A stretch of 64,000 nucleotides of DNA from Tenacibaculum sp. 190524A05c (GTDB lineage Bacteria; Bacteroidota; Bacteroidia; Flavobacteriales; Flavobacteriaceae): the NCBI RefSeq assembly GCF_964036595.1, contig NZ_OZ038523.1:4036501-4100500 (forward strand). The letters are read 5' to 3'. The notes beneath the pieces were generated by a model. It made no database searches. It was given only the letters and a program-made list of their open reading frames with translations, and had not been told where the DNA came from. Of the stretch, positions 1 through 8,935 are shown in pieces (position 1 is the first letter of the stretch; the number at the start of each line of letters is the position of its first letter). The translations under genes and the position numbers were made by a program.

Positions 1-258
1 ATTAAAAACGCTTCAACATCAGATACAAGTGCAACTAGTTTTGTAGTCTGTCAGGTTCCTTCAAGTTATGTGCCTTCTAGAACAATTAATGTAAATCTAT
101 TTAACCAACTAGGGGAATCGTTTTTTGGAACTTTAGATATAAACGGTGCACTAACGGTAATTGTTAATGGGAAAACACAAAATGGGTTGTATCTCCACAC
201 TTCAATTCCTGTTTTAGATACAAGAGATCAAGCTATACCCGTTACTACTAAACTTTAA
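1..258 (+). CDS. C-terminal fragment of a fibre-like structural protein (5' end outside window)
   Basis: The frame is open from the first base to a TAA at 256-258, so only the last 85 residues are present and the true start lies upstream. The fragment is Ser/Thr/Asn-rich with alternating hydrophobic residues. It has the pattern of a small all-beta tip domain: a VPSSYVPSRTINVN stretch, then GTLDINGALTVIVNG and a final strand around LYLHTSIPVLD. Similar short beta modules occur at the C-terminus of phage-tail or adhesin fibres; this comparison is from memory of the fold pattern, not a search. A hairpin terminator follows 20 bp downstream. Confidence 0.55.
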   Translation: MKNASTSDTSATSFVVCQVPSSYVPSRTINVNLFNQLGESFFGTLDINGALTVIVNGKTQNGLYLHTSIPVLDTRDQAIPVTTKL

Positions 259-277
259 GTAACATAAAATATAAAAG

Positions 278-320
278 AAAAAATGCTTTAACATCCTTTT
301 GTTAAGGCATTTTTTCTTTT
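278..320 (+). terminator. Rho-independent terminator after the first gene
   Basis: A 15-bp stem pairs 278-292 with 301-315 (one G-T pair), with an 8-base loop. The stem ends in a T tract interrupted by one C. It lies 20 bp after the stop of the partial gene and before serA. Confidence 0.75.
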
Positions 321-458
321 CAAGTAAGTTTTATTGAATTATTCTAAAAATATAAGCTTTTTATTATCAGAGTGATAAAAAAGTAAAAATTCTTAAAACA
401 TAAGTTTTTTCTCTAAAAGATTGATTGTACTTTTCGCTTTTCAATCGAAAATCTATAC

Positions 459-2345
459 ATGATGAGTAAATACTATATTTTTGATTTCGATAGTACACTT
501 ACTAAAGTAGAAGCGTTAGATGTTCTAGCAGAAATAACGCTGGCCAATAATCCCAAAAAAGAAGAGATTATTGAAGAAATTATTAAGATTACCAATCTGG
601 GAATTGATGGCGAAATTTCCTTTACGCAGTCTTTAGAGCGTAGGATAAAATTGCTAAATGCAAAACGATCCGATTTAGATGTATTGATTAATGAACTTAA
701 GAAGAGAGTTTCTTCTTCTATAGAAAGAAATAAAGAGTTTTTTGAAACATATTCTGATAATATCTACGTTATTTCGGCAGGTTTCAAAGAGTTTATCGTT
801 CCTATCGTTGCAGAATACAATGTCCCAGCGGAAAGAGTTTTTGCAAACACTTTCGAATTTAGCGAAGAGGACGAAATTATTGGATTTGATAGAGATAATA
901 TTCTATCGGTTCATAATGGTAAAATTGAGTGTCTTCAAAATTTACGATTAGATGGAGAAATTCAAATGATAGGAGACGGTTATAGTGATTATGTAACAAA
1001 AGAAGCAGGTGTTGCGGATAAGTTTTTTGCATATACAGAAAATGTAGAGCGTGAAAAAACTATTCAAAATGCCGATTATATTACACCAAATTTAGACGAA
1101 TTTTTATTTATAAACGATTTGCCAAGAAAGATATCTTATCCAAAAAATCGTATCAAAATGTTATTGTTAGAGAATATACATGCTGATGCGTACGAAAAAT
1201 TTTCTACTGATGGATTTACGGTAGAAACAGTTTCTAGAAGTTTACCAGAAGACGAATTAATTGAAAAACTTCAAGATGTTCATGTTTTAGGTATTCGTTC
1301 CAAAACTCAAGTAACACAGAAGGTCATAGAAAATGCTCCAAGATTATTAGCAGTAGGTGCATTTTGTATTGGAACAAAGCAAATTGATTTAGAAGCTTGT
1401 AAAGAAAACGGAATCGTAGTTTTTAATGCACCATACAGTAATACGCGTTCGGTTGTAGAATTAGCTATCGGAGAAATTATTATGCTAATGCGTAGTGTTT
1501 TCCAGCGAAGTACAGAAATTCACAATGGAGAGTGGAATAAAACTGCTCAAGGATCTAAAGAAGTTCGTGGGAAAAAATTAGGAATTGTTGGTTATGGTAA
1601 TATCGGAAAACAATTATCGGTTTTAGCAGAAGCTTTAGGAATGGATGTGTATTATTATGATGTTGAGGATAAATTAGCATTAGGTAACGCGACTAAGCTT
1701 AATTCGTTATCTGATTTATTATCTATTTCTGATGTTGTAACCTTACATGTAGATGATAACTCATTGAATAAGAATTATATCGGAGAGAAAGAAATTTCTC
1801 AAATGAAAGATGGTGCTCATTTAGTGAATTTATCTCGTGGATTTGTAGTTGACATTCCAGCATTAACCGCGGCGTTAAAATCAGGTAAATTAGCAGGAGC
1901 TGCTGTTGATGTTTATCCAGAAGAGCCTCGAAAAAATGGAGATTTCTACACAGAGTTAAAAGGATTGCCAAATGTGATTTTAACTCCACACGTTGGTGGT
2001 AGTACAGAAGAAGCACAAAGAGATATTGCTGATTTTGTTCCTGGAAAAATTATGGCATATATCAATTCAGGAAATACTGTAGATGCAGTTAATTTCCCTA
2101 ATATTCGTTTACCAAAACAGGAAAATGCACATAGGTTCTTGCATATTCATAAAAACGTATCCGGAGTTATGGCTAATATTAACAAAGTAGTTGCAGAGTA
2201 TGGTTTGAATATCGTAGGTCAATATTTATCTACAGATTCAAAAGTAGGTTATGTAATTACAGATGTTGATAAAGATTACAATCAAGATGTAATTCAAGAA
2301 CTTAAAAATGTAACTGGTACCATTCGCTTTAGGATATTATACTAG
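459..2345 (+). CDS. serA: Phosphoserine phosphatase-like / D-3-phosphoglycerate dehydrogenase fusion
   Basis: A 628-residue protein with three parts. Residues 1 to about 215 form a HAD phosphatase of SerB type, with the DFDST nucleophile motif near the N-terminus and a GDGYSD metal motif. Residues about 230-540 form phosphoglycerate dehydrogenase: Rossmann GYGNIG, LSRGFVVD with the catalytic Arg, YPEEP, and TPHVGGST with the catalytic His. A C-terminal ACT-like domain follows, expected to sense serine. The enzyme should start serine synthesis from 3-phosphoglycerate, and the HAD half could remove phosphate from phosphoserine in the last step. The fused form is common in Bacteroidetes. Two tandem ATGs (459 and 462) are both possible starts. 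It is monocistronic and followed by a strong hairpin. Confidence 0.9.
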   Translation: MMSKYYIFDFDSTLTKVEALDVLAEITLANNPKKEEIIEEIIKITNLGIDGEISFTQSLERRIKLLNAKRSDLDVLINELKKRVSSSIERNKEFFETYSDNIYVISAGFKEFIVPIVAEYNVPAERVFANTFEFSEEDEIIGFDRDNILSVHNGKIECLQNLRLDGEIQMIGDGYSDYVTKEAGVADKFFAYTENVEREKTIQNADYITPNLDEFLFINDLPRKISYPKNRIKMLLLENIHADAYEKFSTDGFTVETVSRSLPEDELIEKLQDVHVLGIRSKTQVTQKVIENAPRLLAVGAFCIGTKQIDLEACKENGIVVFNAPYSNTRSVVELAIGEIIMLMRSVFQRSTEIHNGEWNKTAQGSKEVRGKKLGIVGYGNIGKQLSVLAEALGMDVYYYDVEDKLALGNATKLNSLSDLLSISDVVTLHVDDNSLNKNYIGEKEISQMKDGAHLVNLSRGFVVDIPALTAALKSGKLAGAAVDVYPEEPRKNGDFYTELKGLPNVILTPHVGGSTEEAQRDIADFVPGKIMAYINSGNTVDAVNFPNIRLPKQENAHRFLHIHKNVSGVMANINKVVAEYGLNIVGQYLSTDSKVGYVITDVDKDYNQDVIQELKNVTGTIRFRILY

Positions 2346-2370
2346 TACAAAATAATTCATAGTTAAATAT

Positions 2371-2406
2371 AAAAACCTCGTTGATAATGAAATCAACGAG
2401 GTTTTT
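2371..2406. terminator. Bidirectional terminator between serA and the convergent haem lipoprotein gene
   Basis: A perfect 15-bp stem (2371-2385 with 2392-2406) closes a 6-base loop. A tracts lie on the left and T tracts on the right, so it can end transcription in both directions between convergent genes. Confidence 0.85.
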
Positions 2407-2450
2407 TAATCACAAAAAATATATAAAAAAGTCTGGTTAACTAATTCGAA

Positions 2451-3875
2451 TTATTTTAATGTATCTATGTTACTTTGAATTGACCAAGCAAAATCTAACA
2501 TTAATCTCTTTTGGAAAATAGAATCTCTATAACTTAAATACGTATCACCAACATAAGGAGGTGAAGAAACTTTTGAATTTACACTTACAGCTGTGTTTAC
2601 AGCAGCTGACATATGACAACTCATACAGTTTGACATTGTTCCTAAGTTTGTACTTACTTTAGATCCGTTGTTATAAATATAACTTGTTTTAGCATCAAAT
2701 ACATCAGTACCAAAACCAGATTCTAAATAAGGATTAAATCCAATAACTAATTCTCCTTCGTTTACACCTCCAACGTATGGCTGAGCTGGAATAATCATAG
2801 AATAAGCAATGTCCATTGCATAATGTCTAGCTTGTTTAGATAAACCAATTCCGCTTCTTGCAGAAGCAATATCATCAGAACTTGGGATAGACGGAGTATC
2901 AGGGTTTGGAGACCACCAAAATGTTTGCCATACCCAACGCTTAATTTCTTTAGTTCCTACATGCATTCCTACTAGAATAGCAGTATCTCCTTCTGAAGTT
3001 TTTAGGTGTTTAAGTTGATTATCATATTCTGCTTGAGTAATACTTTTGTTCTTTAAATCAGACTTTAAACCTGAAATAATCTCTTGGTTATACTCATCAG
3101 ATTGTTGTTTTGATATGCTGAAATTAATGAAATCATCTACGAAATATGTATTTTCTGTTGTTATTTTACTACAGTCATAATCAATTCTTCCATTATCATT
3201 ATTTCCTTTGTTTTTAGTATCAACATGAATACAAGAAACCCAATCTTTTTCAGGATATCCTTGATCCTGATATTGTGGTCCGTGCCATGCAGACATTGTG
3301 AAAATACCATTTTCATTCAATGAATTTTGAGTAATGATTTTATATACTGGCTTAACAGTAATTGCATCATGTGGAAATTCTGGAATCTGACTGTATTCTC
3401 CAGTTTGCATTGCTTTTAATGTAGACATGTAAAATATCTTATTATCTATCGCAAACTTTTCTGCTGATGGATTATAAGCAACTACTTCTACAATATTTGT
3501 ATCATCAAAATCACTTTGCTTCGCTTTCGCATGCCCGAATTGCTTTGGTTTGTTAAATTCAATCTCTGGTGCAGCATTAGCACTAGGATTATTTAATTTA
3601 TGTAAGATTTGTTTTGGGCTAGACCATGTTTGATATCTTAAAACACCTCCAGTTACTGGTGTTGTTAAATGCTTCCAAACGTTCCAACTATGTTTGTACA
3701 TAGCATTAAAATCATTTGCCGCAATCCACTTGTTTATAGAGGTTGAATCTGCTGGATATCCGTAGTTTACCTTCGTGTTGTCAGCATGTTGATAATGCTT
3801 ATCCTTTTTATGGTTATTACAAGAGGTAATAACCGCAGCAATTGCCAGAATAGCAATTAATCGATTAGTTTTCAT
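2451..3875 (-). CDS. Lipoprotein with a single c-type haem motif, function unknown
   Basis: A 474-residue protein with a lipoprotein signal: MKTNR, a hydrophobic stretch, then a lipobox Cys at residue 19 (VITSC). One CXXCH haem-attachment motif (CMSCH) lies near residues 417-421, just before the end of the protein. The body is rich in Trp, Tyr and Asn and matches no enzyme family I recognise. One covalent haem and membrane anchoring would fit a role in periplasmic or outer-membrane electron transfer, but this is inference from the motif alone. It stands alone, convergent with serA and divergent from the kynurenine operon. Confidence 0.7.
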   Translation of the reverse strand: MKTNRLIAILAIAAVITSCNNHKKDKHYQHADNTKVNYGYPADSTSINKWIAANDFNAMYKHSWNVWKHLTTPVTGGVLRYQTWSSPKQILHKLNNPSANAAPEIEFNKPKQFGHAKAKQSDFDDTNIVEVVAYNPSAEKFAIDNKIFYMSTLKAMQTGEYSQIPEFPHDAITVKPVYKIITQNSLNENGIFTMSAWHGPQYQDQGYPEKDWVSCIHVDTKNKGNNDNGRIDYDCSKITTENTYFVDDFINFSISKQQSDEYNQEIISGLKSDLKNKSITQAEYDNQLKHLKTSEGDTAILVGMHVGTKEIKRWVWQTFWWSPNPDTPSIPSSDDIASARSGIGLSKQARHYAMDIAYSMIIPAQPYVGGVNEGELVIGFNPYLESGFGTDVFDAKTSYIYNNGSKVSTNLGTMSNCMSCHMSAAVNTAVSVNSKVSSPPYVGDTYLSYRDSIFQKRLMLDFAWSIQSNIDTLK

Positions 3876-4035
3876 GAGTTAGTTTTTAATTGGTTGGTTA
3901 AAAATATATTGAAATTTAACACTTTTTAACGTAAATAGCATAAGCGTGATGATAAAAAGTATAAAGGCTTTAAAAGTGGGTATAGGTGTTCGTTCTAAAT
4001 TCAAAAAGAAACAAAATGGAGGAAGCTATTTTTTA

Positions 4036-4043
4036 TATATTTG
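4036..4043 (+). promoter_or_regulatory. -7 box (TATATTTG) of the kynU operon
   Basis: An exact match to the Bacteroidetes -7 consensus TAnnTTTG, ending 18 bp before the ATG of kynU. A TTG at 4041 in the kynU frame overlaps this box, so it cannot be the start codon if the promoter is real. No clear -33 TTTG is seen at the usual distance. Confidence 0.6.
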
Positions 4044-4061
4044 AGTCAAAATCATTCTTTG

Positions 4062-5324
4062 ATGAACTACGAAAACTCGTTAGACTACGCAAAACAACTA
4101 GATAAAGAAGATTCATTAGCATATTTACGTGATGAATTTCATATTCCTAAAGATAATAACGGTAACGATTGGTTATATTTTACAGGAAACTCATTAGGAT
4201 TACAACATAAACAAACTCAAAAATACATTCAACAAGAACTTGACGATTGGGCAAAGTATGGAGTGGAAGGACACTTTGAAGCTAAAAATCCTTGGATGCC
4301 ATATCATGAGTTTTTAACCGATAAAATGGCCAAAATTGTAGGAGCAAAACCATTAGAAGTTGTAGTAATGAATACTCTAACTACCAATCTTCATTTGTTG
4401 ATGGTTTCGTTTTACCAACCTACCCAAAAGAAATACAAAATAGTAATAGAAAGTGATGCTTTCCCTTCAGATAGATATGCAGTACAATCTCAATTAAAGT
4501 TTCATGGAATTGATCCAAACAAAGGATTGATAGAATGGAAACCAAGAGAAGGTGAAGAATTATTAAATATTAAAGATTTAGAGCAAATTGTTGAGGAAAA
4601 CGGTGATGAAATTGCACTGCTATTAATTGGTGGAGTAAATTACTATACAGGACAATATTTAGATCTTAAACGAATTGCCGAAATCGGACACGCAAAAGAC
4701 TGTGTTGTTGGAATTGATTTAGCTCATGGAGCGGGAAATATCAATCCAGATCTTCATGAAAGTGGAGTTGATTTTGCTGCTTGGTGTACCTATAAATATT
4801 TAAACTCTGGTCCTGGAAGTTTATCAGGTTTATTCGTACACGAAAAACATGCTCATAATAAAGATTTACCGCGTTTTGCGGGTTGGTGGAATCATAATAA
4901 AGATACTCGATTTAATATGCGTCAACCATTTGATGTTATGCCGGGAGCAGAAGGTTGGCAGTTATCGAATCCACCGATTTTATCCATGGCTGCAATTCGT
5001 TCTTCATTAGATTTATTTGATAAAGTAGGAATGGAAGCTCTGAGAAATAAGTCAGAAAGATTAACTGGATATTTCGAATATCTAATTAATGAAATTGATA
5101 CGGATAGAATAAAAATTATTACACCTTCTAATCCTAAAGAAAGAGGATGTCAATTGTCTATTCAAGTTAAAAATGCAGACAAAAGTTTACACAAGAAACT
5201 TACGGAAAGTAATATCATTACTGATTGGAGAGAGCCAGATGTAATCCGTTGTGCACCTGTGCCAATGTATAATAGTTTTGAAGATGTGTTTCGAATGGTT
5301 TCAATATTAAAAACACTTCTATAA
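4062..5324 (+). CDS. kynU: Kynureninase
   Basis: A 420-residue PLP enzyme of the aspartate-aminotransferase fold that hydrolyses 3-hydroxykynurenine to 3-hydroxyanthranilate and alanine (EC 3.7.1.3). The cofactor Lys lies in the CTYKYLNSGPG motif (Lys245 from ATG 4062), and WLYFTGNSLGLQ near the N-terminus is typical of the family. Length agrees with known kynureninases. I chose ATG 4062 because the only longer start, a TTG at 4041, falls inside the -7 box. It is the first gene of an operon running to 11678; the next gene starts directly after its stop codon. Confidence 0.95.
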   Translation: MNYENSLDYAKQLDKEDSLAYLRDEFHIPKDNNGNDWLYFTGNSLGLQHKQTQKYIQQELDDWAKYGVEGHFEAKNPWMPYHEFLTDKMAKIVGAKPLEVVVMNTLTTNLHLLMVSFYQPTQKKYKIVIESDAFPSDRYAVQSQLKFHGIDPNKGLIEWKPREGEELLNIKDLEQIVEENGDEIALLLIGGVNYYTGQYLDLKRIAEIGHAKDCVVGIDLAHGAGNINPDLHESGVDFAAWCTYKYLNSGPGSLSGLFVHEKHAHNKDLPRFAGWWNHNKDTRFNMRQPFDVMPGAEGWQLSNPPILSMAAIRSSLDLFDKVGMEALRNKSERLTGYFEYLINEIDTDRIKIITPSNPKERGCQLSIQVKNADKSLHKKLTESNIITDWREPDVIRCAPVPMYNSFEDVFRMVSILKTLL

Positions 5325-6527
5325 ATGGGAAAACGTATTCTTTTACTAATAATTTCAACATTCACTTTAGCCAGTTTTTCTCAAAGTAAATATGAGAGAG
5401 ATTTTCATGTGTTCTGGGAAATGATGAATAAAGAATATGCTTATTTTGATAAAAAAGAAACGGACTGGCAAAAGGTTAAAGAATTGTATGAACCTCGAGC
5501 GAAAAAAATTACAAAGGATTGGGAGTTTACATATCTAATAGAACTTATTAAATATGAATTATATGATTCTCATGTGGGATTAAATAGAAACGTTTCTTTT
5601 TCTTTTAGATTAATACCAAATGATACTGATGCTTGGATAGTATATAAAAAAGGGAAATATATTATTTCTGATCTTCGGTCAGGGTATCGAATTATAGATT
5701 CGGGTATTAAAATTGGAAGTAAACTTATTAGTATAAATGATAAGAAAATTGAAGATTTAGTTCAAAAAAACTTACCGGCAACAGTTAAAAGTATAAATAA
5801 TGAAATAAGAAGTTATATCGCTAATTTACTTTTTGCAGGAAGACATAACGAACCGAGAAAAGTAACTTTAAGTTATAAAGGAAGTAAATCTACTTTCGAA
5901 TTACAAAAAGCAACGAGAATTAAACAAAACTCAGGATTACTTTACAGTGAAGTTATTGATGGAAATATCGGATATATAAAAATCAATAATACCTTAATGG
6001 AGAGTGGTTTAATTACTAAATTTATACAAAAAGTAGATGAGTTTAGTGATACGAAATCAATTATCATTGATTTAAGAGATACACATTCGGGAGGAAATAC
6101 TACAGTTGCTAAAGCAATAATGGGTAAATTTATAACTGAAACAATGCCATATCAAATCCATGAATTGGTTTATGATGAAAGGCAATATGGAATAAAGCGA
6201 AAGTATATTGAATTATTAAGTCCTTTAAGTAAACCATATACAAAACCAGTTTATGTTTTAGTGGGAAGATGGACAGGAAGCGTAGGTGAAGCAATTGCTC
6301 AAGGATTTAGCTCAATTTCATCTGCTAAGGTTGTAGGAACGGAAATGGCAAAATTATTAGGAGCAATTCGATGCGAAGTTTTACCTGAAACTAAACTAAG
6401 CATTTGTTTCCCTTTTGAAAAATTATACAGTAGTAAAGGAATTCCAAGAGAGGATTTCATTCCTGAGATTAAAACAAACACAAGTATAGAAACGTATAAA
6501 AAAGTACGAGAATTATTAAATGAATAA
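5325..6527 (+). CDS. Secreted S41-family (tail-specific protease-like) peptidase
   Basis: A 400-residue protein with a signal peptide (MGKRILLLIISTFTLASFSQ). The central region resembles a PDZ-like segment (IGSKLISINDKKIEDLV). The C-terminal half has the S41 core: IIIDLRDTHSGGN, and a GRWTGSVGEA motif whose Ser319 sits where the S41 nucleophile is expected. It should act in the periplasm or on the outer membrane. It lies between kynU and kmo, abutting the first and overlapping the second by 8 bp, so it is translated with the pathway although no kynurenine-related role is known to me. Its substrate cannot be told from the sequence. Confidence 0.75.
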   Translation: MGKRILLLIISTFTLASFSQSKYERDFHVFWEMMNKEYAYFDKKETDWQKVKELYEPRAKKITKDWEFTYLIELIKYELYDSHVGLNRNVSFSFRLIPNDTDAWIVYKKGKYIISDLRSGYRIIDSGIKIGSKLISINDKKIEDLVQKNLPATVKSINNEIRSYIANLLFAGRHNEPRKVTLSYKGSKSTFELQKATRIKQNSGLLYSEVIDGNIGYIKINNTLMESGLITKFIQKVDEFSDTKSIIIDLRDTHSGGNTTVAKAIMGKFITETMPYQIHELVYDERQYGIKRKYIELLSPLSKPYTKPVYVLVGRWTGSVGEAIAQGFSSISSAKVVGTEMAKLLGAIRCEVLPETKLSICFPFEKLYSSKGIPREDFIPEIKTNTSIETYKKVRELLNE

Positions 6528-7932
6528 ACAAGATAAAATAGTAATTGTAGGAGCTGGATTATGTGGAAGTTTATTGGCATTACGATTAGCTCAACGTGGG
6601 TTTCAAGTTGAAGTTTATGAAAGTCGACCAGACTTGAGAAAAGTTGATATCTCTGCAGGTCGTTCCATAAATCTTGCCTTATCAGATAGAGGTTTTAAAG
6701 CATTACGTTTAGCAGGTGTTGAAGAAAAAGCTCGTGAAATTTGTATTCCAATGTACGGTAGATTAATTCACGACATTGAAGGAAATACATTTAATTCAAA
6801 TTATTCTGGTAGAGAAGGTGAGTATATTAATTCTATTTCTCGTCAAGATTTGAATTCTCTCTTATTGGATGAAGCAGAGAAACTTGAAAATGTGAAAATT
6901 CATTTCAACAGTAAATGTTTATCTATTGATATTGAAAAAACTATTGCTTATTTTAAAAGTTATGAAACTCAAGAAGAGTTTTCTGTAGATGCTGATGTTA
7001 TTTTTGGTGCGGATGGAGCAGGTTCTATTCTTAGAAAAAGTTATTATTTAGAGCGTAAGTTTTTATTTAGTTATAGTCAAGAATACTTAACTCATGGATA
7101 TAAGGAATTAGAAATTCCAGCTAGTGAAAATGGAAGTCATTTAATTAGTAAAGACCATTTACATATTTGGCCAAGAGGAAAGTATATGCTAATTGCTCTA
7201 CCAAATTTAGATGGTAGTTTTACAGTTACTTTATTCTTAAGTTACGAGGATGGAGAGTATAACTTCGAAAACTTGACTACAGAAGAAAAAGTAACAGAGT
7301 TTTTCGAAACTCAATTCCCAGATGCTTTAGCGCTAATTCCAAATATAAAAGATGAGTTTTTTAATAATCCAACTGGTCCTTTAGGAACTGTAAAATGTTC
7401 TCCTTGGGTTTATGAAAATAAAACCTTATTAATAGGAGATGCTGCTCATGCTATTGTACCATTTTATGGACAAGGGATGAATGCTTCATTTGAAGATGTT
7501 GGTGTTTTTGATGCTATTTTAGATGAGGTTGATAGTAATTGGGAAACTGTTTTCAAAACCTACCAGAAAACTAGAAAAAAAGATACTGACGCCATTGCAG
7601 ATCTTGCAATTGATAATTATTATGAAATGAGAGATCATGTGGCAAACCCATTATTCAAGCAAAAGAGAAAAATAGAAATGGATTTAGAGAAAAACTTCCC
7701 AACAGAATATTTTTCTAAGTATTCATTAGTAACTTTTAATGAGAATATTGGATATAATGAAGCTTTAAAAAGAGGTAGAGCACAAGATAAAGCTTTACTT
7801 AACTTAATTGCAGATGAAGCTGTTTCTACTTCTGAAAATATGACATTTGAAGAGTTGAAAAACATACTTGAAAAAGTTCAGGAAGAAACAAATGATATTT
7901 TAGAAGAAGATAGAGTTGCAGGGTTAAAGTAA
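6520..7932 (+). CDS. kmo: Kynurenine 3-monooxygenase
   Basis: A 470-residue flavoprotein hydroxylase that converts kynurenine to 3-hydroxykynurenine with NADPH and O2 (EC 1.14.13.9). The FAD dinucleotide motif GAGLCGSLLALRLAQRG is at the N-terminus. A GADGAGS segment and the second FAD motif LIGDAAHAIVPFYGQGMNA are also present, the last typical of KMO. The length is close to bacterial KMOs. It overlaps the end of the S41 peptidase gene by 8 bp, and its TAA overlaps the next ATG by one base, so it is tightly coupled within the operon. Confidence 0.95.
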   Translation: MNKQDKIVIVGAGLCGSLLALRLAQRGFQVEVYESRPDLRKVDISAGRSINLALSDRGFKALRLAGVEEKAREICIPMYGRLIHDIEGNTFNSNYSGREGEYINSISRQDLNSLLLDEAEKLENVKIHFNSKCLSIDIEKTIAYFKSYETQEEFSVDADVIFGADGAGSILRKSYYLERKFLFSYSQEYLTHGYKELEIPASENGSHLISKDHLHIWPRGKYMLIALPNLDGSFTVTLFLSYEDGEYNFENLTTEEKVTEFFETQFPDALALIPNIKDEFFNNPTGPLGTVKCSPWVYENKTLLIGDAAHAIVPFYGQGMNASFEDVGVFDAILDEVDSNWETVFKTYQKTRKKDTDAIADLAIDNYYEMRDHVANPLFKQKRKIEMDLEKNFPTEYFSKYSLVTFNENIGYNEALKRGRAQDKALLNLIADEAVSTSENMTFEELKNILEKVQEETNDILEEDRVAGLK

Positions 7933-8459
7933 TGAACACATATATTGTTTTACTTAGAGGAGTTAATGTTTCAGGTAAGAATAAATTACCTATGAAAGAT
8001 TTCAGAATAGTTTTGGAAAAATTAAACTATTCTAACGTTTCCACTTATATACAAAGTGGAAATATTCTTTTACAATCGAATGAATCCAAAGAAGAAGTTA
8101 TCAATAAGATTCATAATGAAATAAAAACTGAATTTAATTTCGAAATTCCTGTTATAATTAGAACTCCTGAAGAATGGAAAAAAACTATTGATAATTATCC
8201 CTTTTCTACCGAAAATGATAAAATAGTAGCTTTTAGTTTTTTAGATTCTCATGTTTCTCAAAATGAAATCGAAGTAAAAGGAATAAATGAGGATAAATAT
8301 CAAATAAGTAATGATATTGTTTATTTGTATTGTCCTTCTGGTTTTGGTAAGACCAAATTAACAAACAATACAATAGAGAAAAAATTAAAGGTTAACGCAA
8401 CAACTCGTAATTTAAAAACGACACTAAAGTTGTGGGAACTTTCAAAAGAACTTAACTAA
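7932..8459 (+). CDS. DUF1697 family protein
   Basis: A 175-residue cytoplasmic protein with the DUF1697 hallmark LLRGVNVSGKN, followed by YIQSGNILLQS and a C-terminal TKLTNNTIEKKL segment containing the conserved NN and KL residues. The biochemical function of the family is unknown. It overlaps kmo and the RidA gene by single bases (TAATG junctions), so it belongs to the same transcript. Its presence in the operon may be incidental. Confidence 0.85.
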   Translation: MNTYIVLLRGVNVSGKNKLPMKDFRIVLEKLNYSNVSTYIQSGNILLQSNESKEEVINKIHNEIKTEFNFEIPVIIRTPEEWKKTIDNYPFSTENDKIVAFSFLDSHVSQNEIEVKGINEDKYQISNDIVYLYCPSGFGKTKLTNNTIEKKLKVNATTRNLKTTLKLWELSKELN

Positions 8460-8863
8460 TGGAGAAAAAAGTAACACCAAGAGGGGCGTATCCTCATGTA
8501 AAAGTTGTCGGCGATTTTATTTTTGTTTCAGGAACTAGCTCAAGAAGACCAGATAATACTATTGCTGGAGTTGAGTTAATTGATGAAATGAATACTAAAA
8601 AGTTGGATATTGAAATTCAAACAAGAGAGGTGTTAAAAAACATTGATCGTAATCTTCAAACTGTTGGAGCGAGTTTAAAAGATGTTGTAGATGTAACAAC
8701 ATTTTTGGTGAACATGAATGATTTTGCTGGATATAATAAGGCGTATGGTGAGTTTTTTGAAAAAGAAACCGGACCAACAAGAACAACAGTGGCCGTTCAT
8801 CAATTACCACATCCTGATTTGGTTGTTGAGATCAAAGTTACTGCCTATAAAAAACAAGAATAG
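8459..8863 (+). CDS. nbaF: RidA-family protein, probable 2-aminomuconate deaminase
   Basis: A 134-residue YjgF/YER057c/UK114 (RidA) protein. It has the family features FVSGTSSRRPDNTIAG near the N-terminus and the conserved RTTVAVHQLPHPDLVVEIKVTA strand region at the end. In Pseudomonas nitrobenzoate and tryptophan breakdown, a RidA-type enzyme deaminates 2-aminomuconate to 4-oxalocrotonate (EC 3.5.99.5). Its location between kmo and the aminomuconate-semialdehyde dehydrogenase supports that role here. A general imine-deaminase role (RidA) cannot be excluded on sequence alone. Confidence 0.8.
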   Translation: MEKKVTPRGAYPHVKVVGDFIFVSGTSSRRPDNTIAGVELIDEMNTKKLDIEIQTREVLKNIDRNLQTVGASLKDVVDVTTFLVNMNDFAGYNKAYGEFFEKETGPTRTTVAVHQLPHPDLVVEIKVTAYKKQE

Positions 8864-8935
8864 AGAAGTAAGATTCAAGAGACAAGACAAAGGTGTCTTT
8901 GTTCTTTTCTCTAGGTTCTCATATCTACAAATGAA

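Noticed and set aside
8880..8935. Small stem (ACAAAG/CTTTGT) in the gap between the RidA and aldehyde dehydrogenase genes
   Set aside because: Only six pairs and no T tract; too weak to call a terminator or attenuator within the operon.
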